A DNA stretch of 54,112 nucleotides from Piscibacillus halophilus (GTDB taxonomy: Bacteria; Bacillota; Bacilli; Bacillales; Alkalibacillaceae), in assembly GCF_900110685.1 (NCBI RefSeq), contig NZ_FOES01000015.1, positions 1 to 54,112 on the forward strand, given 5' to 3'. Shown in pieces: positions 1-8,470 of the stretch (positions are counted from its first letter, which is position 1; the number at the start of each line of letters is the position of its first letter). Under the pieces are notes generated by a model. That model was not told the DNA's origin. It did no database searches and saw nothing but the letters and a program-made list of their open reading frames with translations. Position numbers and translations under genes: made by a program.

Positions 1-210
1 TCATGCGATCCGATGAGTTATCCGGTATTAGCCCCGGTTTCCCGGAGTTATCCCAGTCTTACAGGCAGGTTGCCCACGTGTTACTCACCCGTCCGCCGCT
101 CGTTCCACAAACGTCCTCCCGAAGGATTCAGTTTGCTTCCCGCGCTCGACTTGCATGTATTAGGCACGCCGCCAGCGTTCGTCCTGAGCCAGGATCAAAC
201 TCTCCATAAA
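1..210 (-). rRNA. rrs: 16S ribosomal RNA, 5' end (partial)
   Basis: The complement carries the universal 16S 5' segment: AGAGTTTGATCCTGGCTCAG ends near position 205, followed by the conserved GACGAACGCTGGCGGCG stretch and the V1/V2 region. The gene runs leftwards out of the window, so only about the first 210 nt are present. The mature 5' end is placed at about 210 by analogy with Bacillus, where TTTAT precedes GGAGAGTTTG. The two ORFs that can be read through this stretch are not genes. The V1/V2 sequence is of Bacillaceae type. Confidence 0.97.
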
Positions 211-339
211 AGTAGTTTGATTGGCTAATGTCGTTCATTTCCTTCCGCCAATCCAGAAAGAAATAAGAAATTGACTACAGGCTATTTTGTTTAGTTTTCA
301 AGGTTCAAATGTCTGTCGCCTCAAAAAAGCGACTTTTAT

Positions 340-368
340 AGAATAACAAGATCTCGTATAAATGTCAA
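340..368 (-). promoter_or_regulatory. rRNA operon promoter, proximal
   Basis: On the minus strand TTGACA (363-368) and TATTCT (340-345) are separated by exactly 17 nt, a strong sigma-A promoter. It fires towards the 16S gene. The leader between it and 16S contains the TGAACCTTGAAAACTAAAC segment typical of Bacillus rrn leaders, where antitermination signals are expected. Confidence 0.85.
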
Positions 369-438
369 CAACTTTTTTAGTTGTTTTTGAGATTTTGTTG
401 TTCGTCATTTGCGTTAATTCCTTAACGCGACGTTTAAT

Positions 439-467
439 AATGTACCATGAATTCATCAGATTGACAA
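439..467 (-). promoter_or_regulatory. rRNA operon promoter, middle
   Basis: Minus-strand TTGTCA (462-467), a 17-nt spacer and TACATT (439-444) form a second candidate sigma-A promoter about 100 bp upstream of the proximal one. The match is weaker, but spacing and direction fit a tandem rrn promoter. Confidence 0.55.
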
Positions 468-549
468 GTGCTTTTTTTAAAAAGATTTATTCATGATTTT
501 AAATGTGATCACGTCATGTTAAGTATGCTCTTTTGACGCGACAGAAAAT

Positions 550-579
550 ACTATAGCATGATTTAAAACAGAGAGTCAA
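550..579 (-). promoter_or_regulatory. rRNA operon promoter, distal
   Basis: Minus-strand TTGACT (574-579), an 18-nt spacer and TATAGT (550-555) form a third candidate promoter. The 211-725 interval otherwise contains only AT-rich leader sequence and no gene. Confidence 0.65.
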
Positions 580-687
580 TAGTTTTTTAAAAACCACTAT
601 TATTAATATGAAGCTTCCTTATATAGTGTGCCTTATTATTTACGAAAACTCATTCATACATACAAAAAGATGTTTTATAAATAATAA

Positions 688-715
688 CCGTACCTAGTTT
701 CATTATTAGGTACGG
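688..715 (-). terminator. Hairpin after ygxA
   Basis: A perfect 9-bp inverted repeat (CCGTACCTA / TAGGTACGG) lies directly after the ygxA stop codon. The sequence after it on the minus strand is TTATTATTTATAAAAC, so the U tract is imperfect. It separates ygxA from the rRNA promoters. Confidence 0.55.
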
Positions 716-725
716 CCCTCCATTT

Positions 726-1592
726 CTATCTTAAAACATATTGTCGATGAAAAATGTTCTTTCCTTTTGTTTCAACTAACTCAATATCAATGATGTTTCG
801 TTCTACCAAATATTCTAAGAGTATAGAAAGATCTAATGTATAGTGTTGTGTTTCTGGATGTACTTTAAGTTCACCGAACGACCATGGTTCATCTTTTTCT
901 TTCATTATGTCTAATAAATGTTCGGCCCCTTTTGCAGCTCTTGAGTGAATGGCAAAATCACTTGCCAGGATCATTAATGATATTTTCTTTTCTAATGGTT
1001 CTTCGCTTTCCAAAAGTTCTTCATATAGTTTATATACTTCTGGATCTATTTTTTTCACTTGATGCCAGACGGTAATTTCAGGATGAAAGCCTTTCTCTAG
1101 AACCGTCACTCTTGCTAAGTAATGAAGGGAACGTACCATTAAACTATTTGCATCTAAATAATGCTTACTTGCATATAAATCTTTACACTCACGATACGCT
1201 CTTATAAGTTTTGCAAACTCAACTACCTTTTTAAGTTTACGTGAGTTCTCCGGAAACTGGCGTAGCGTTTCTTTAAGATTATACATATATTCGTTGCGGT
1301 CAAATATGATTTTACCGTTAATGACCCAATCAATCACTTTGCGATAACCACTTGTATCGATCCATTCATTTAATAGCGTTTCATCTACAATGTGCATTGC
1401 TGCTGTCTTATGTTCAAACTCATAGTGCTTTACATACCATTCTTCTTTAGCTTCACGTACAACAATTAATAAGATAACATCAAAATTATCCGTAACCGGG
1501 CTTTGATTATTTATTTTTTCATATAATAGAACCCCAAGTGTGTTCGGTTGACTTGCACGTTCTTGATAAATTGGACGCAATAGGTTCTCCAT
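726..1592 (-). CDS. ygxA: YgxA-like nucleotidyltransferase-fold protein
   Basis: A protein of about 288 residues matching B. subtilis YgxA in size and in position, immediately upstream of an rRNA operon. The family is annotated as nucleotidyltransferase-like with a C-terminal helix-turn-helix region; no activity is established. I see no complete GSx10DxD catalytic motif, so enzymatic function is doubtful. A first ATG at 1601 lies 2 nt from the GGGAGG ribosome site, which is too close. GTG at 1595 or ATG at 1592 (start MENLLRPIYQ) has correct spacing, and I chose the ATG. It is divergent from ygzB and followed by a hairpin at 688-715. Confidence 0.85.
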   Translation of the reverse strand: MENLLRPIYQERASQPNTLGVLLYEKINNQSPVTDNFDVILLIVVREAKEEWYVKHYEFEHKTAAMHIVDETLLNEWIDTSGYRKVIDWVINGKIIFDRNEYMYNLKETLRQFPENSRKLKKVVEFAKLIRAYRECKDLYASKHYLDANSLMVRSLHYLARVTVLEKGFHPEITVWHQVKKIDPEVYKLYEELLESEEPLEKKISLMILASDFAIHSRAAKGAEHLLDIMKEKDEPWSFGELKVHPETQHYTLDLSILLEYLVERNIIDIELVETKGKNIFHRQYVLR

Positions 1593-1792
1593 CACAATCA
1601 TATCCTCCCTCGACCTTTCCTCAAATAATTACATTCTACACAAAATCTTGATTTTCCTTTTTTCTTCACATACACTCAATAAATTTTATGCTATACTTCT
1701 TAAAGACATCTAAGGTAGAAAGCTTCCTGTTAAGTTTGACCTTATTTACTTTAATAAAAGCCTTTAAGTATGACAAGGGAGGTGCCCTTAAA

Positions 1793-2182
1793 ATGAAATT
1801 AAAATATAGTAACAAAATTAATAAAATAAGAACCGTTGCTTTAGCTTTGATTTTTGCTGGTATGATTATCATGTATATCGGGCTACTTTTTAAGAATTAT
1901 GAATGGGTCATGGTTCTTTTTATGTTCTTAGGTTTAATTGCTATTGTGCTTAGTACCGTGATTTATTTTTGGATTGGATTGTTATCGACACGGGCTGTTC
2001 AAGTGGTTTGTCCAGAATGTGAGAGGCCCACAAAAGTTTTAGGACGAGTCGATGCTTGTATGTTTTGTAAACAACCTTTAACTCTAGATCCTAATTTAGA
2101 GGGAGAAGAGTTTGATGAAAAATACAATTCGAAGAAGTATTGGAAAGAGCAAGAGAAAAAGAAAAATTCAAATGAAGATTAA
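1793..2182 (+). CDS. ygzB: YgzB, UPF0295 membrane zinc-ribbon-like protein
   Basis: 129 residues, starting [14 protein letters not shown] as in B. subtilis YgzB. Two membrane helices (about residues 15-35 and 42-65) precede a cytoplasmic tail with two cysteine pairs, CPEC and CMFC, which resembles a small zinc ribbon. Function is unknown. The frame is open further upstream, but GGGAGGTG at 1777-1784 sits 8 nt before this ATG and homologs start here. It is convergent with perR; in B. subtilis it also adjoins perR. A terminator follows immediately. Confidence 0.9.
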   Translation: MKLKYSNKINKIRTVALALIFAGMIIMYIGLLFKNYEWVMVLFMFLGLIAIVLSTVIYFWIGLLSTRAVQVVCPECERPTKVLGRVDACMFCKQPLTLDPNLEGEEFDEKYNSKKYWKEQEKKKNSNED

Positions 2183-2208
2183 CTCCTGTACTCTACAGGA
2201 GTTTTTTT
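2181..2208 (+). terminator. ygzB terminator
   Basis: A perfect 10-bp stem AACTCCTGTA / TACAGGAGTT is followed by TTTTTTT. It starts on the last base pair of the ygzB stop codon. Confidence 0.9.
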
Positions 2209-2213
2209 GCATA

Positions 2214-2247
2214 CAAAAACCACACCTATTATAAGTGTGGTGTGGTT
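2214..2247 (-). terminator. perR terminator
   Basis: On the minus strand the stem AACCACACC / GGTGTGGTT is followed by a T tract. It lies just after perR and back to back with the ygzB terminator. Confidence 0.8.
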
Positions 2248-2255
2248 AAATGAAT

Positions 2256-2699
2256 TTAATGATTCGTTTGTAGTTTTTCTTGGCAATCTTCACACTTGCC
2301 ATAGACTTCCATACGGTGGCGACTAACATTGAATCCTGTTACTTGTTCCGCAAGTTGCTCGACTTCATCTAGAGATGGGTAATGGAAATCCACGATCTTC
2401 CCACATGAGTCGCAAATCACGTGATAATGTTCTGTTGTATTGCAATCAAATCGGCTAGATGAGTCTCCATACGTTAATTCGCGAACTAAACCGATCTCTT
2501 GGAAAACACGTAAATTATTATAAACTGTCGCAACACTCATGTTAGGAAATTTACCTTCAAGTGCTTTATAAATATCATCAGCGGTAGGATGAGTCATCGT
2601 TTGCATGAGATACTCAAGCACTGCATGACGTTGGGGAGTAATTCTTACACCCGAGCTTTTTAGATGAGATAAGGCTTCTTGTAATCTTTGTTCTGACAC
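2256..2699 (-). CDS. perR: Peroxide-sensing repressor PerR
   Basis: 147-residue Fur-family metalloregulator. The winged helix contains [13 protein letters not shown] and [14 protein letters not shown]. The regulatory site ligands are visible as an H-x-H-x-H type cluster ([12 protein letters not shown]), and CDSC and CEDC form the structural zinc site. In B. subtilis, PerR-Fe senses H2O2 by histidine oxidation and controls katA, ahpCF, mrgA and others. I chose GTG at 2699: it lies 9 nt from AGAGG and aligns with the B. subtilis start, whereas the upstream ATG and TTG are too close to the ribosome site. Its promoter has PerR-box-like palindromes, so autoregulation is likely. bcp, a peroxiredoxin gene, is nearby. 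Confidence 0.95.
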   Translation of the reverse strand: MSEQRLQEALSHLKSSGVRITPQRHAVLEYLMQTMTHPTADDIYKALEGKFPNMSVATVYNNLRVFQEIGLVRELTYGDSSSRFDCNTTEHYHVICDSCGKIVDFHYPSLDEVEQLAEQVTGFNVSRHRMEVYGKCEDCQEKLQTNH

Positions 2700-2735
2700 C
2701 GTCATGCACCTCTCTTTCAATTATAAAATTATTAA

Positions 2736-2783
2736 ATAAGAATTCTTATAATTAGTTTAATTCTTATAGAACCCTTTTGTCAA
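2736..2783 (-). promoter_or_regulatory. perR promoter with PerR-box-like palindromes
   Basis: The minus strand has TTGACA (2778-2783), an 18-nt spacer and TAAACT (2754-2759). A perfect 14-bp palindrome, ATAAGAATTCTTAT (2736-2749), lies just downstream. The decamer AATTCTTATA occurs at both 2741-2750 and 2759-2768. Both resemble the Fur/PerR box TTATAATnATTATAA. Autoregulation is known in B. subtilis; operator identity here is inferred. Confidence 0.65.
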
Positions 2784-2806
2784 TTTATATGGCAATTCAA
2801 AACAAG

Positions 2807-3361
2807 TTATACATCGGTATTTAATGGTAATTCCTCTCCACCTAGACCTTTGTTCACATAACGAGCAGCTACGAACAAGAAATCTGAAAGACGATTAAGG
2901 TATTGCAAGACCATATCGTTTTCCACATCTTCAATCGCAACGGCCATTCGTTCTGCACGTCGAACAATCGTCCTAGCAACATGCAATGCGGAAGCAGATG
3001 GATGTCCAGAAGGCAGAATAAAGTTTTTAAGTTCATCTAATGACGAATCCCATTCATCAATTTGTTTTTCCAAGAAATCAATGTGTTCATTTCTCAATTT
3101 CCACATGACTTCTTTTCCGCTCGGGGTTGCTAATTCAGCACCAACATGGAATAAGACAGTCTGGACTTTATGTAGAGCTTCAATCACGGATTCTTTCCCA
3201 TCCCACTCTTCGTTGATTAAATGACTTCTCGCCACACCAATCATAGAGTTTGCCTCATCACAAGTCCCATAGGCTTCTACTCGGATATCATTTTTCTTAA
3301 CACGTTTCCCATAAATTAAGGATGTCGTACCTTTATCCCCAGATCGTGTATAGATACGCAT
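2807..3361 (-). CDS. yvqK: PduO/YvqK-type cobalamin adenosyltransferase
   Basis: 184 residues; transfers the 5'-deoxyadenosyl group of ATP to cob(I)alamin. The N-terminal ATP-binding motif YTRSGDKGTTSL, the EAYGTCDEANS segment, and the C-terminal VRRAERMAV and YLNRLSDFLFVAAR segments are all diagnostic of this trimeric helical-bundle family. The start is the ATG after AGAGGGGG; an upstream in-frame codon lies inside the neighbouring gene. Only 1 nt separates the stop of the dehydrogenase gene from this ATG, so translation is probably coupled. No other cobalamin gene is visible in the window. Confidence 0.92.
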   Translation of the reverse strand: MRIYTRSGDKGTTSLIYGKRVKKNDIRVEAYGTCDEANSMIGVARSHLINEEWDGKESVIEALHKVQTVLFHVGAELATPSGKEVMWKLRNEHIDFLEKQIDEWDSSLDELKNFILPSGHPSASALHVARTIVRRAERMAVAIEDVENDMVLQYLNRLSDFLFVAARYVNKGLGGEELPLNTDV

Positions 3362-3362
3362 T

Positions 3363-4313
3363 TTAGTACCCCCTCTTTGGATCAATGACGTTCACTTCTG
3401 GCTGTTCTCCTTTTAAAAATTGTTTTAAATTATCTTCAAAAATTGCTAAAGCACGTGGCATATAATTGGAAGTTACAGCTGAATTGTGTGGTGTTAAAGT
3501 GACATTTTCTAAATCCCATAACGGACTATCTTCTGGTAATGGTTCTACTTCAAACACGTCTAATATCGCATGACGAATTTGGTTTTCTTTCAGTGCTTTG
3601 ATCAAATCATCTTCATTTACTGTTGTACCACGTCCCATGTTTAAGAAAATCGCATCTTCTTTCATTACTTTAAAATGCTTTTCATTAAACATTTTGTCCG
3701 TATTAGGTGTTGAAGGTAAGACGTTAACGACAAAATCCGCTTCTGGTAATTTTTCATTTAACTGATCGTTGGTATAAGATTCATCAAAATAATCTTTCTT
3801 ATCACCACTTCTTGAAACGCCGATTGTTTTCATGTCAAAAGCTTTGGCTTTTCGAGCAGTCTCCTGCCCAATCGCTCCTGTCCCAGCAATCAACATCGTT
3901 TTACCGCTAATCTCTTCAATTTTTACACGTTTATCATAAACATGTTCACGCTGGTTTTCCAAAAACGTCGGGAGATTGCGATATACTTGAAGTAACATAC
4001 CAATGACGTATTCTGACATTTGTATTTTATGAATGCCTCGAGCATTTGTGACAAGTATGTTATTTTCGATGATTTTTTCAAAAGGCATTTGATCTAGCCC
4101 AGCTGATACAACCATAATCCATTTAAGGTTTTCTGCTTGTTCAATATGTTCATTTGTTAAATCCTCACCATAAGTGACGATCACATCCGCTTTAGGAAGG
4201 TGAGGTTCTGCTTCAGTAATCGGATATTTAAAATCGAAAGTTGCTTCTGGAAACTTCTCTACCAATTGTTCTCTTAAGTATGTTTTCATTCTCGCTGTCA
4301 CGAGTATATACAT
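3363..4313 (-). CDS. D-isomer-specific 2-hydroxyacid dehydrogenase
   Basis: 316 residues. The Rossmann NAD(P) motif GTGAIGQETARKA is at about residue 145. The catalytic residues are visible: Arg in NMGRGTTVNEDDL, Glu in FEVEPLPEDSPLW and His in LTPHNSAVT. The family reduces 2-keto acids or oxidises D-2-hydroxyacids; the substrate cannot be read from sequence, and relatives include glyoxylate/hydroxypyruvate reductases. The ATG has AAAGAGGTG upstream at good spacing. It is first in a two-gene operon with the adenosyltransferase. Confidence 0.9.
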   Translation of the reverse strand: MYILVTARMKTYLREQLVEKFPEATFDFKYPITEAEPHLPKADVIVTYGEDLTNEHIEQAENLKWIMVVSAGLDQMPFEKIIENNILVTNARGIHKIQMSEYVIGMLLQVYRNLPTFLENQREHVYDKRVKIEEISGKTMLIAGTGAIGQETARKAKAFDMKTIGVSRSGDKKDYFDESYTNDQLNEKLPEADFVVNVLPSTPNTDKMFNEKHFKVMKEDAIFLNMGRGTTVNEDDLIKALKENQIRHAILDVFEVEPLPEDSPLWDLENVTLTPHNSAVTSNYMPRALAIFEDNLKQFLKGEQPEVNVIDPKRGY

Positions 4314-4365
4314 GTTTAAGACACCTCTTTAATTTTTATTGGAACGTTGATCTCACTTCTCTGTA

Positions 4366-4395
4366 AAAACTGACCATAGTGTGCACCATGGTCAG
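4366..4395 (-). terminator. bcp terminator
   Basis: Stem CTGACCAT / ATGGTCAG (4370-4377 with 4388-4395) is followed on the minus strand by TTTTT. It follows the bcp stop codon. Confidence 0.85.
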
Positions 4396-4404
4396 TGTCA
4401 TGTA

Positions 4405-4875
4405 TTAACTTAAGTTTTCTTTTATATAATTTAATGCTTCCTCGACGTGGTCTTTTACTCTTACTTTGCGCCACTCTTTCACAAGTTGTCCATCTTTATC
4501 AATGATAAAAGTTGAACGCTCAATACCATAATACTCTTTGCCAAAGTTTTTCTTAAGTTTCCATACATCATAATCTTCCGCAACTTTATGGTCCTCATCT
4601 GCCAATAATAAAAATGGTAAATCGTGTTTATCAATAAACTTCTCATGACGGTCTACTGGATCTGGGCTTACACCTAAAATAATAGCATCTAATTCTTCGA
4701 AGCTTTGGTGATTATCTCTAAAGTCACACGCTTCGGTCGTGCAACCAGGTGTCATATCTTTAGGGTAAAAATATAATACGACGTTTTTACCTTTAAAATC
4801 AGAAAGGCTTACATTTTCTCCATTACTAGCAGGTAAAGTGAAATCTGGTGCTTGTTTACCTAATTCTACTGTCAT
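4405..4875 (-). CDS. bcp: Thiol peroxidase Bcp (peroxiredoxin)
   Basis: 156-residue AhpC/TSA-fold enzyme that reduces H2O2 and organic hydroperoxides with thioredoxin. The peroxidatic Cys lies in the TPGCTTEACDFRD motif at about residue 45, with the resolving Cys five residues later, as in BCP/PrxQ. The start follows AAGGAGG. B. subtilis ygaF (bcp) has the same neighbourhood, near perR and gsaB. It is monocistronic by its own terminator. I see no PerR box upstream. Confidence 0.95.
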   Translation of the reverse strand: MTVELGKQAPDFTLPASNGENVSLSDFKGKNVVLYFYPKDMTPGCTTEACDFRDNHQSFEELDAIILGVSPDPVDRHEKFIDKHDLPFLLLADEDHKVAEDYDVWKLKKNFGKEYYGIERSTFIIDKDGQLVKEWRKVRVKDHVEEALNYIKENLS

Positions 4876-4936
4876 GACGATTCCTCCTTAAATAATCCTT
4901 TATTTTAGATTATCGAAGAATGGCGCTGATGACAAA

Positions 4937-5323
4937 TTATTTTATTAACTTATAGAGAAATGCTGCAGGCAATAAATAGCCTACTGCCGCTTCAACGAGA
5001 GAAACAAAACGCGCAACACCAACTGGATATATATCTCCATACCCTACTGTCATCAAAGTTACACCACTAAAATAGAAAGACCTTAAAAAACGGTCGAGTG
5101 CACTTCCGTATTGTAATGACATATCAGACAACACGGTAAATCCGATTTCGGACATCAAGAAATAAATGATGGCAAACCCAACCATCAAAATAAAATAGAT
5201 CATTAAAAAAGAAATGAACAGTTCTTTTGAAAATGAATTCTTCATATTACGGTTATTTTTTAAAAAAATGAGGATACTGACCATGACAATGATGACAACA
5301 AAAGCAATTTCCACATATCCCAT
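4937..5323 (-). CDS. Two-helix potassium channel
   Basis: About 128 residues with an N-terminal hydrophobic helix, a second helix at about 38-60, and a pore loop carrying the potassium selectivity filter TVGYGD (about residue 98), followed by a last helix. There is no cytoplasmic RCK domain, so it resembles minimal KcsA-like channels. Three in-frame start codons cluster here (GTG 5332, ATG 5329, ATG 5323). Only the last is about 8 nt from the AAAGGG sequence, so I chose it. It is not part of the B. subtilis order at this locus and may be an addition. Confidence 0.9.
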   Translation of the reverse strand: MGYVEIAFVVIIVMVSILIFLKNNRNMKNSFSKELFISFLMIYFILMVGFAIIYFLMSEIGFTVLSDMSLQYGSALDRFLRSFYFSGVTLMTVGYGDIYPVGVARFVSLVEAAVGYLLPAAFLYKLIK

Positions 5324-5447
5324 CCGCATCACCCTTTTTCATTGCCTCATTAATTGTTATGTTAAACTCGTCCAGCTCATGTAAAAAATGAGCGGATCAT
5401 TGTGATAAAATAAGGAATGGATTGATAAGGAATTGGAGGATTGTAAA

Positions 5448-6737
5448 ATGAATAGACCAACATCAGAGAAATTATACGAAGAAGCACAAGAGCATATCGT
5501 TGGAGGCGTCAACTCCCCCTCTCGAGCCTTCAAAGGCGTCGGCGGAGGAACGCCAGTTTTTATGGAAAAAGCAAATGGAGCACACTTTTGGGATGTAGAT
5601 GGTAACCAATATATTGATTACCTTGGAGCGTATGGTCCAATTATTACGGGACATGCTCATCCACATATTACGGAAGCAATTAAACATGCAGCTGAAAATG
5701 GAGTCCTTTATGGGACACCAACTAAATTAGAAAATAAATTTGCTAGAATGTTGAAAGATGCTATTCCTTCTTTAGAAAAAGTTCGTTTTGTCAATTCTGG
5801 AACTGAGGCAGTCATGACGACCATTCGTGTTGCCCGAGCTTATACTAACCGAACTAAGATTATTAAATTTGCAGGTTGTTACCATGGTCATTCAGATTTA
5901 GTATTAGTAGCTGCTGGATCTGGACCTTCCACATTAGGAACACCTGATTCTGCAGGAGTTCCTGCAAGCATTGCACAAGAAGTCATTACCATTCCATTTA
6001 ACGATGCTGAAGCATTAAAAGTAGCATTAGAGAAATACGGTGATGATGTTGCGGCTGTCTTAGTGGAACCGATTGTTGGGAACTTCGGGATTGTAGAACC
6101 AAACCCAGGGTTTTTAGAAAAAGTAAAAGAACTAACTCATGAGAATGATAGTCTGTTAATCTTTGATGAAGTCATCACAGCATTCCGCTTTCATTATGGA
6201 AGTGCCCAAGAGTTAACCGGTGTTACAGCTGATATGACCGCTATGGGTAAAATTATTGGTGGAGGACTTCCAATAGGAGCTTACGGTGGACGTATCGACA
6301 TTATGGAACAGGTCGCTCCATTAGGTCCCGCTTACCAAGCAGGAACAATGGCTGGTAACCCGGCATCGATGGCAGCTGGTATTGCATGCTTAGAAGTTTT
6401 ACAAGAGCAGGGCGTTTATGACGAAATGGATCGCCTAGGTGCGAGGTTGGAAGAAGGAATTTTAGAACGCGCTAACAAACACGGTGTTCAAATTACTATT
6501 AATCGATTAAAAGGGGCATTGACAGTCTATTTTACAGATGAAGAGATTTCGAATTATGAACAGGCGGAAAATACTAATGGCGAGCAGTTTGCTAAGTTCT
6601 TCAAATTGATGTTAGACCAAGGCATCAATCTTGCCCCTTCTAAATATGAAGCATGGTTCTTAACAACGGCCCATACAGATCAAGATATCGACCAAACATT
6701 AGAAGCCGTTGACAACGCTTTTCAACAGATGGCTTAA
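5448..6737 (+). CDS. gsaB: Glutamate-1-semialdehyde 2,1-aminomutase
   Basis: 429 residues, the same length as the B. subtilis enzyme. It converts glutamate-1-semialdehyde to 5-aminolevulinate in C5-pathway haem synthesis, with PLP. The start [14 protein letters not shown], the [15 protein letters not shown] segment, [23 protein letters not shown] and the PLP lysine in [17 protein letters not shown] are visible. I chose the ATG 8 nt after TTGGAGG; the frame begins slightly earlier without a ribosome site. Bacillaceae often carry hemL plus this paralogue, and position next to bcp and ygaE argues for gsaB. Confidence 0.93.
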   Translation: MNRPTSEKLYEEAQEHIVGGVNSPSRAFKGVGGGTPVFMEKANGAHFWDVDGNQYIDYLGAYGPIITGHAHPHITEAIKHAAENGVLYGTPTKLENKFARMLKDAIPSLEKVRFVNSGTEAVMTTIRVARAYTNRTKIIKFAGCYHGHSDLVLVAAGSGPSTLGTPDSAGVPASIAQEVITIPFNDAEALKVALEKYGDDVAAVLVEPIVGNFGIVEPNPGFLEKVKELTHENDSLLIFDEVITAFRFHYGSAQELTGVTADMTAMGKIIGGGLPIGAYGGRIDIMEQVAPLGPAYQAGTMAGNPASMAAGIACLEVLQEQGVYDEMDRLGARLEEGILERANKHGVQITINRLKGALTVYFTDEEISNYEQAENTNGEQFAKFFKLMLDQGINLAPSKYEAWFLTTAHTDQDIDQTLEAVDNAFQQMA

Positions 6738-6740
6738 TAA

Positions 6741-7065
6741 GAGTCTGGGACTAAAGATAAATAGGTCAATAAAATTTGAACGAAAATGGAGTGTAGCGTA
6801 GTCAAAATGCGAGACTCCAGCAGGAACAGCACGAGCTGAGGGGCCACAGGATGTGGGTCAGTTCGGCGTTGCAACATGGATGTTGCGTCATTAGCCGAAC
6901 ATCCTTAAGTCTTCGAACGGAAGTGAGGTTTGGGGAAGTTGAAGCCATGCCTGCGGAAAGCGAAGCATTTTGACGAAGCTACAATAAAAGAAGGCGAACC
7001 TTGGATGTTTAATACAGTCTAATGTTCGCCTTCTTTTATATAATAATAATTTTTGTCTCAGCCTC
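6741..7065 (+). repeat. Structured ~325-bp intergenic repeat, copy 1
   Basis: This element begins with GAGTCTGGGAC and ends with GTCTCAGCCTC, which can pair as a closing stem. Inside are an AT-rich 5' part, GTAGCGTAGTCAAAATGCGA, a hairpin closed by TTCGGC/GCCGAA with an inner GCAACAT/ATGTTGC stem, then GCGGAAAGCGAAGCATTTTG, and a strong 3' hairpin (6986-6999 with 7024-7037, GAAGGCGAAC / GTTCGCCTTC) followed by T-rich sequence. Copy 2 is at 8471-8799 in the same orientation. There is no ORF. It resembles, from memory, a family of interspersed repeats common in Bacillaceae intergenic regions. Confidence 0.85.
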
Positions 7066-7160
7066 TTTTGTTTTTATTTAAAGTTTCATCAATTAAACCA
7101 ATAGCACTTGTATAAGAAAAAATTATTTATAAATCTACTGAAAAAAATTCAAATAAGTAG

Positions 7161-7189
7161 TTGTAATTTTCAAAATATTTGTGTAAAAT
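7161..7189 (+). promoter_or_regulatory. Promoter of a candidate small RNA
   Basis: TTGTAA (7161-7166), a 17-nt spacer and TAAAAT (7184-7189) form a good sigma-A promoter that has no ORF directly after it but ends in a terminator about 110 nt later. Transcription would start near 7196. Confidence 0.6.
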
Positions 7190-7195
7190 GTAATT

Positions 7196-7305
7196 AATTC
7201 AGATTTAATGGATCACCCCTTATCAAGGAATTCATGTTATGAAACTCCCTTCCTTTCTGGTTTTTCCAGGTCAAGCCTGTGCTATTGCATAGGCTTCTTT
7301 TTTTG
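7196..7305 (+). ncRNA. Candidate C-rich small regulatory RNA
   Basis: Between the promoter at 7161-7189 and a strong intrinsic terminator (stem AAGCCTGTGC / GCATAGGCTT at 7273-7296, then a T tract) lies about 110 nt with no sizeable ORF. It contains two C-rich single-stranded runs, ACCCCTTA and CTCCCTTCC, plus a small hairpin CTGG-TTTTT-CCAG. C-rich unpaired segments that base-pair with Shine-Dalgarno sequences are typical of Firmicute trans-acting RNAs such as RoxS/RsaE and FsrA. I cannot assign it to either family. Alternatively it is an attenuated leader of ygaE, whose start is about 90 nt further on. Confidence 0.5.
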
Positions 7306-7391
7306 TTCACAAATCCTTAGAAATATGTTTTCCTTATGGTACATATAGGTACTAATATATAGTAGATGAACTTATTGAAAGAAGGTTATTT

Positions 7392-8426
7392 ATGAAACTA
7401 GGAGCAAGAGCATTTAAGACTGGACTTGCAACAGCAATTGCCTTATACGTGGCAATTGCTTTCGGACTTAAAGCCGGGGTGTTCGCAGCTGCCATTGCAG
7501 CCGTTTCATCCATTCAGCCATCTATTTATCGGTCTGTTCAAACGATTATTGAACAGATCCAGGCTAATATTATTGGTGCAACATTAGCGATTATCTTAGT
7601 ATTAAGTGTCGGTAATGAACCATTCTTAATCGGGTTTGGAATCATCATCGTTATTGGAATTTGTATGCTCTTTAAAATGAAAGAGGATACAACGTTTATT
7701 GCGATCATTGCCGTCATCGCGATCATGGAATCTACCCAAATGCCGTTCATTGAACAAGCAGGCATTAGATTCTCAGCCATATTTATCGGAATCATTTCTG
7801 CTTTTGTCGTAAACATGGCTTTTCTTCCGCCGAAATATGAAACTAGACTATTTGAGCAAATCAATAGCACAACGAATGATATTTTACAGTGGATTCGTGT
7901 CACCACAAGGCATTTATCCGATCAACCAGCATTAAAGCGTGAAATTGAACGGATCCAAGAAGATATTAGAAAGCTTGATCAAACTTACATGTTATTTTCA
8001 GAAGAACGAACCTATACTAGAAAAAAAGGATATATCCGTGCTCGTAAACTTGTTTTATTTCGACAACTGATTATTACGACTAAAAAGGCGTTCAATGTAT
8101 TACAAAACTTACACCGCATGGATTATGAAATCGAACATTTTAATAGTGAAGTAAATAAAAAAATCATTGAAGAAGTCGATAAAACGCTTCACACTCACGA
8201 AAAATTAGTTTTGATGTACCTCGGCAGAATCCGAAAAAAAGAGCAGGATCCTTTAGAAAAAATCAGTACTCCTGATATCCCTAACTTAGTTGATCAATTG
8301 ATGGAGTCTTATGATGAAGAAAACGATCGGATGACATTTTTACCTCTAGCATCTAATCTTCTGGAATATCATAATGAACTTGTTCACCTTAAAAAATTAC
8401 TAGTCAGTTATCAAAACAAAGAATAG
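7392..8426 (+). CDS. ygaE: YgaE, UPF0421 (aromatic acid exporter-like) membrane protein
   Basis: 344 residues. The N-terminal half (about 1-150) holds four to five membrane helices, starting MKLGARAFKTGLATAIALYV, as in the ArAE_1/DUF939 family. The C-terminal half is cytoplasmic and helical. The family name derives from distant similarity to aromatic acid exporters; the substrate is unknown. AGAAGG precedes the ATG at normal spacing. It lies between two direct copies of the 327-bp repeat, and B. subtilis ygaE has the same neighbours (gsaB and ygaD). Confidence 0.85.
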   Translation: MKLGARAFKTGLATAIALYVAIAFGLKAGVFAAAIAAVSSIQPSIYRSVQTIIEQIQANIIGATLAIILVLSVGNEPFLIGFGIIIVIGICMLFKMKEDTTFIAIIAVIAIMESTQMPFIEQAGIRFSAIFIGIISAFVVNMAFLPPKYETRLFEQINSTTNDILQWIRVTTRHLSDQPALKREIERIQEDIRKLDQTYMLFSEERTYTRKKGYIRARKLVLFRQLIITTKKAFNVLQNLHRMDYEIEHFNSEVNKKIIEEVDKTLHTHEKLVLMYLGRIRKKEQDPLEKISTPDIPNLVDQLMESYDEENDRMTFLPLASNLLEYHNELVHLKKLLVSYQNKE

Positions 8427-8459
8427 AAGCTGTCCCGATATGATAGGACGGCTTTTTCT
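8427..8459 (+). terminator. ygaE terminator
   Basis: Stem AAGCTGTCC / GGACGGCTT (with G-T pairs) is followed by TTTC. It begins right after the ygaE stop codon. Confidence 0.75.
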
Positions 8460-8470
8460 TTTATAAAATT

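Noticed and set aside
3-228. Two plus-strand ORFs of about 70 codons
   Set aside because: They lie antisense in the 16S rRNA gene; rRNA identity is certain.
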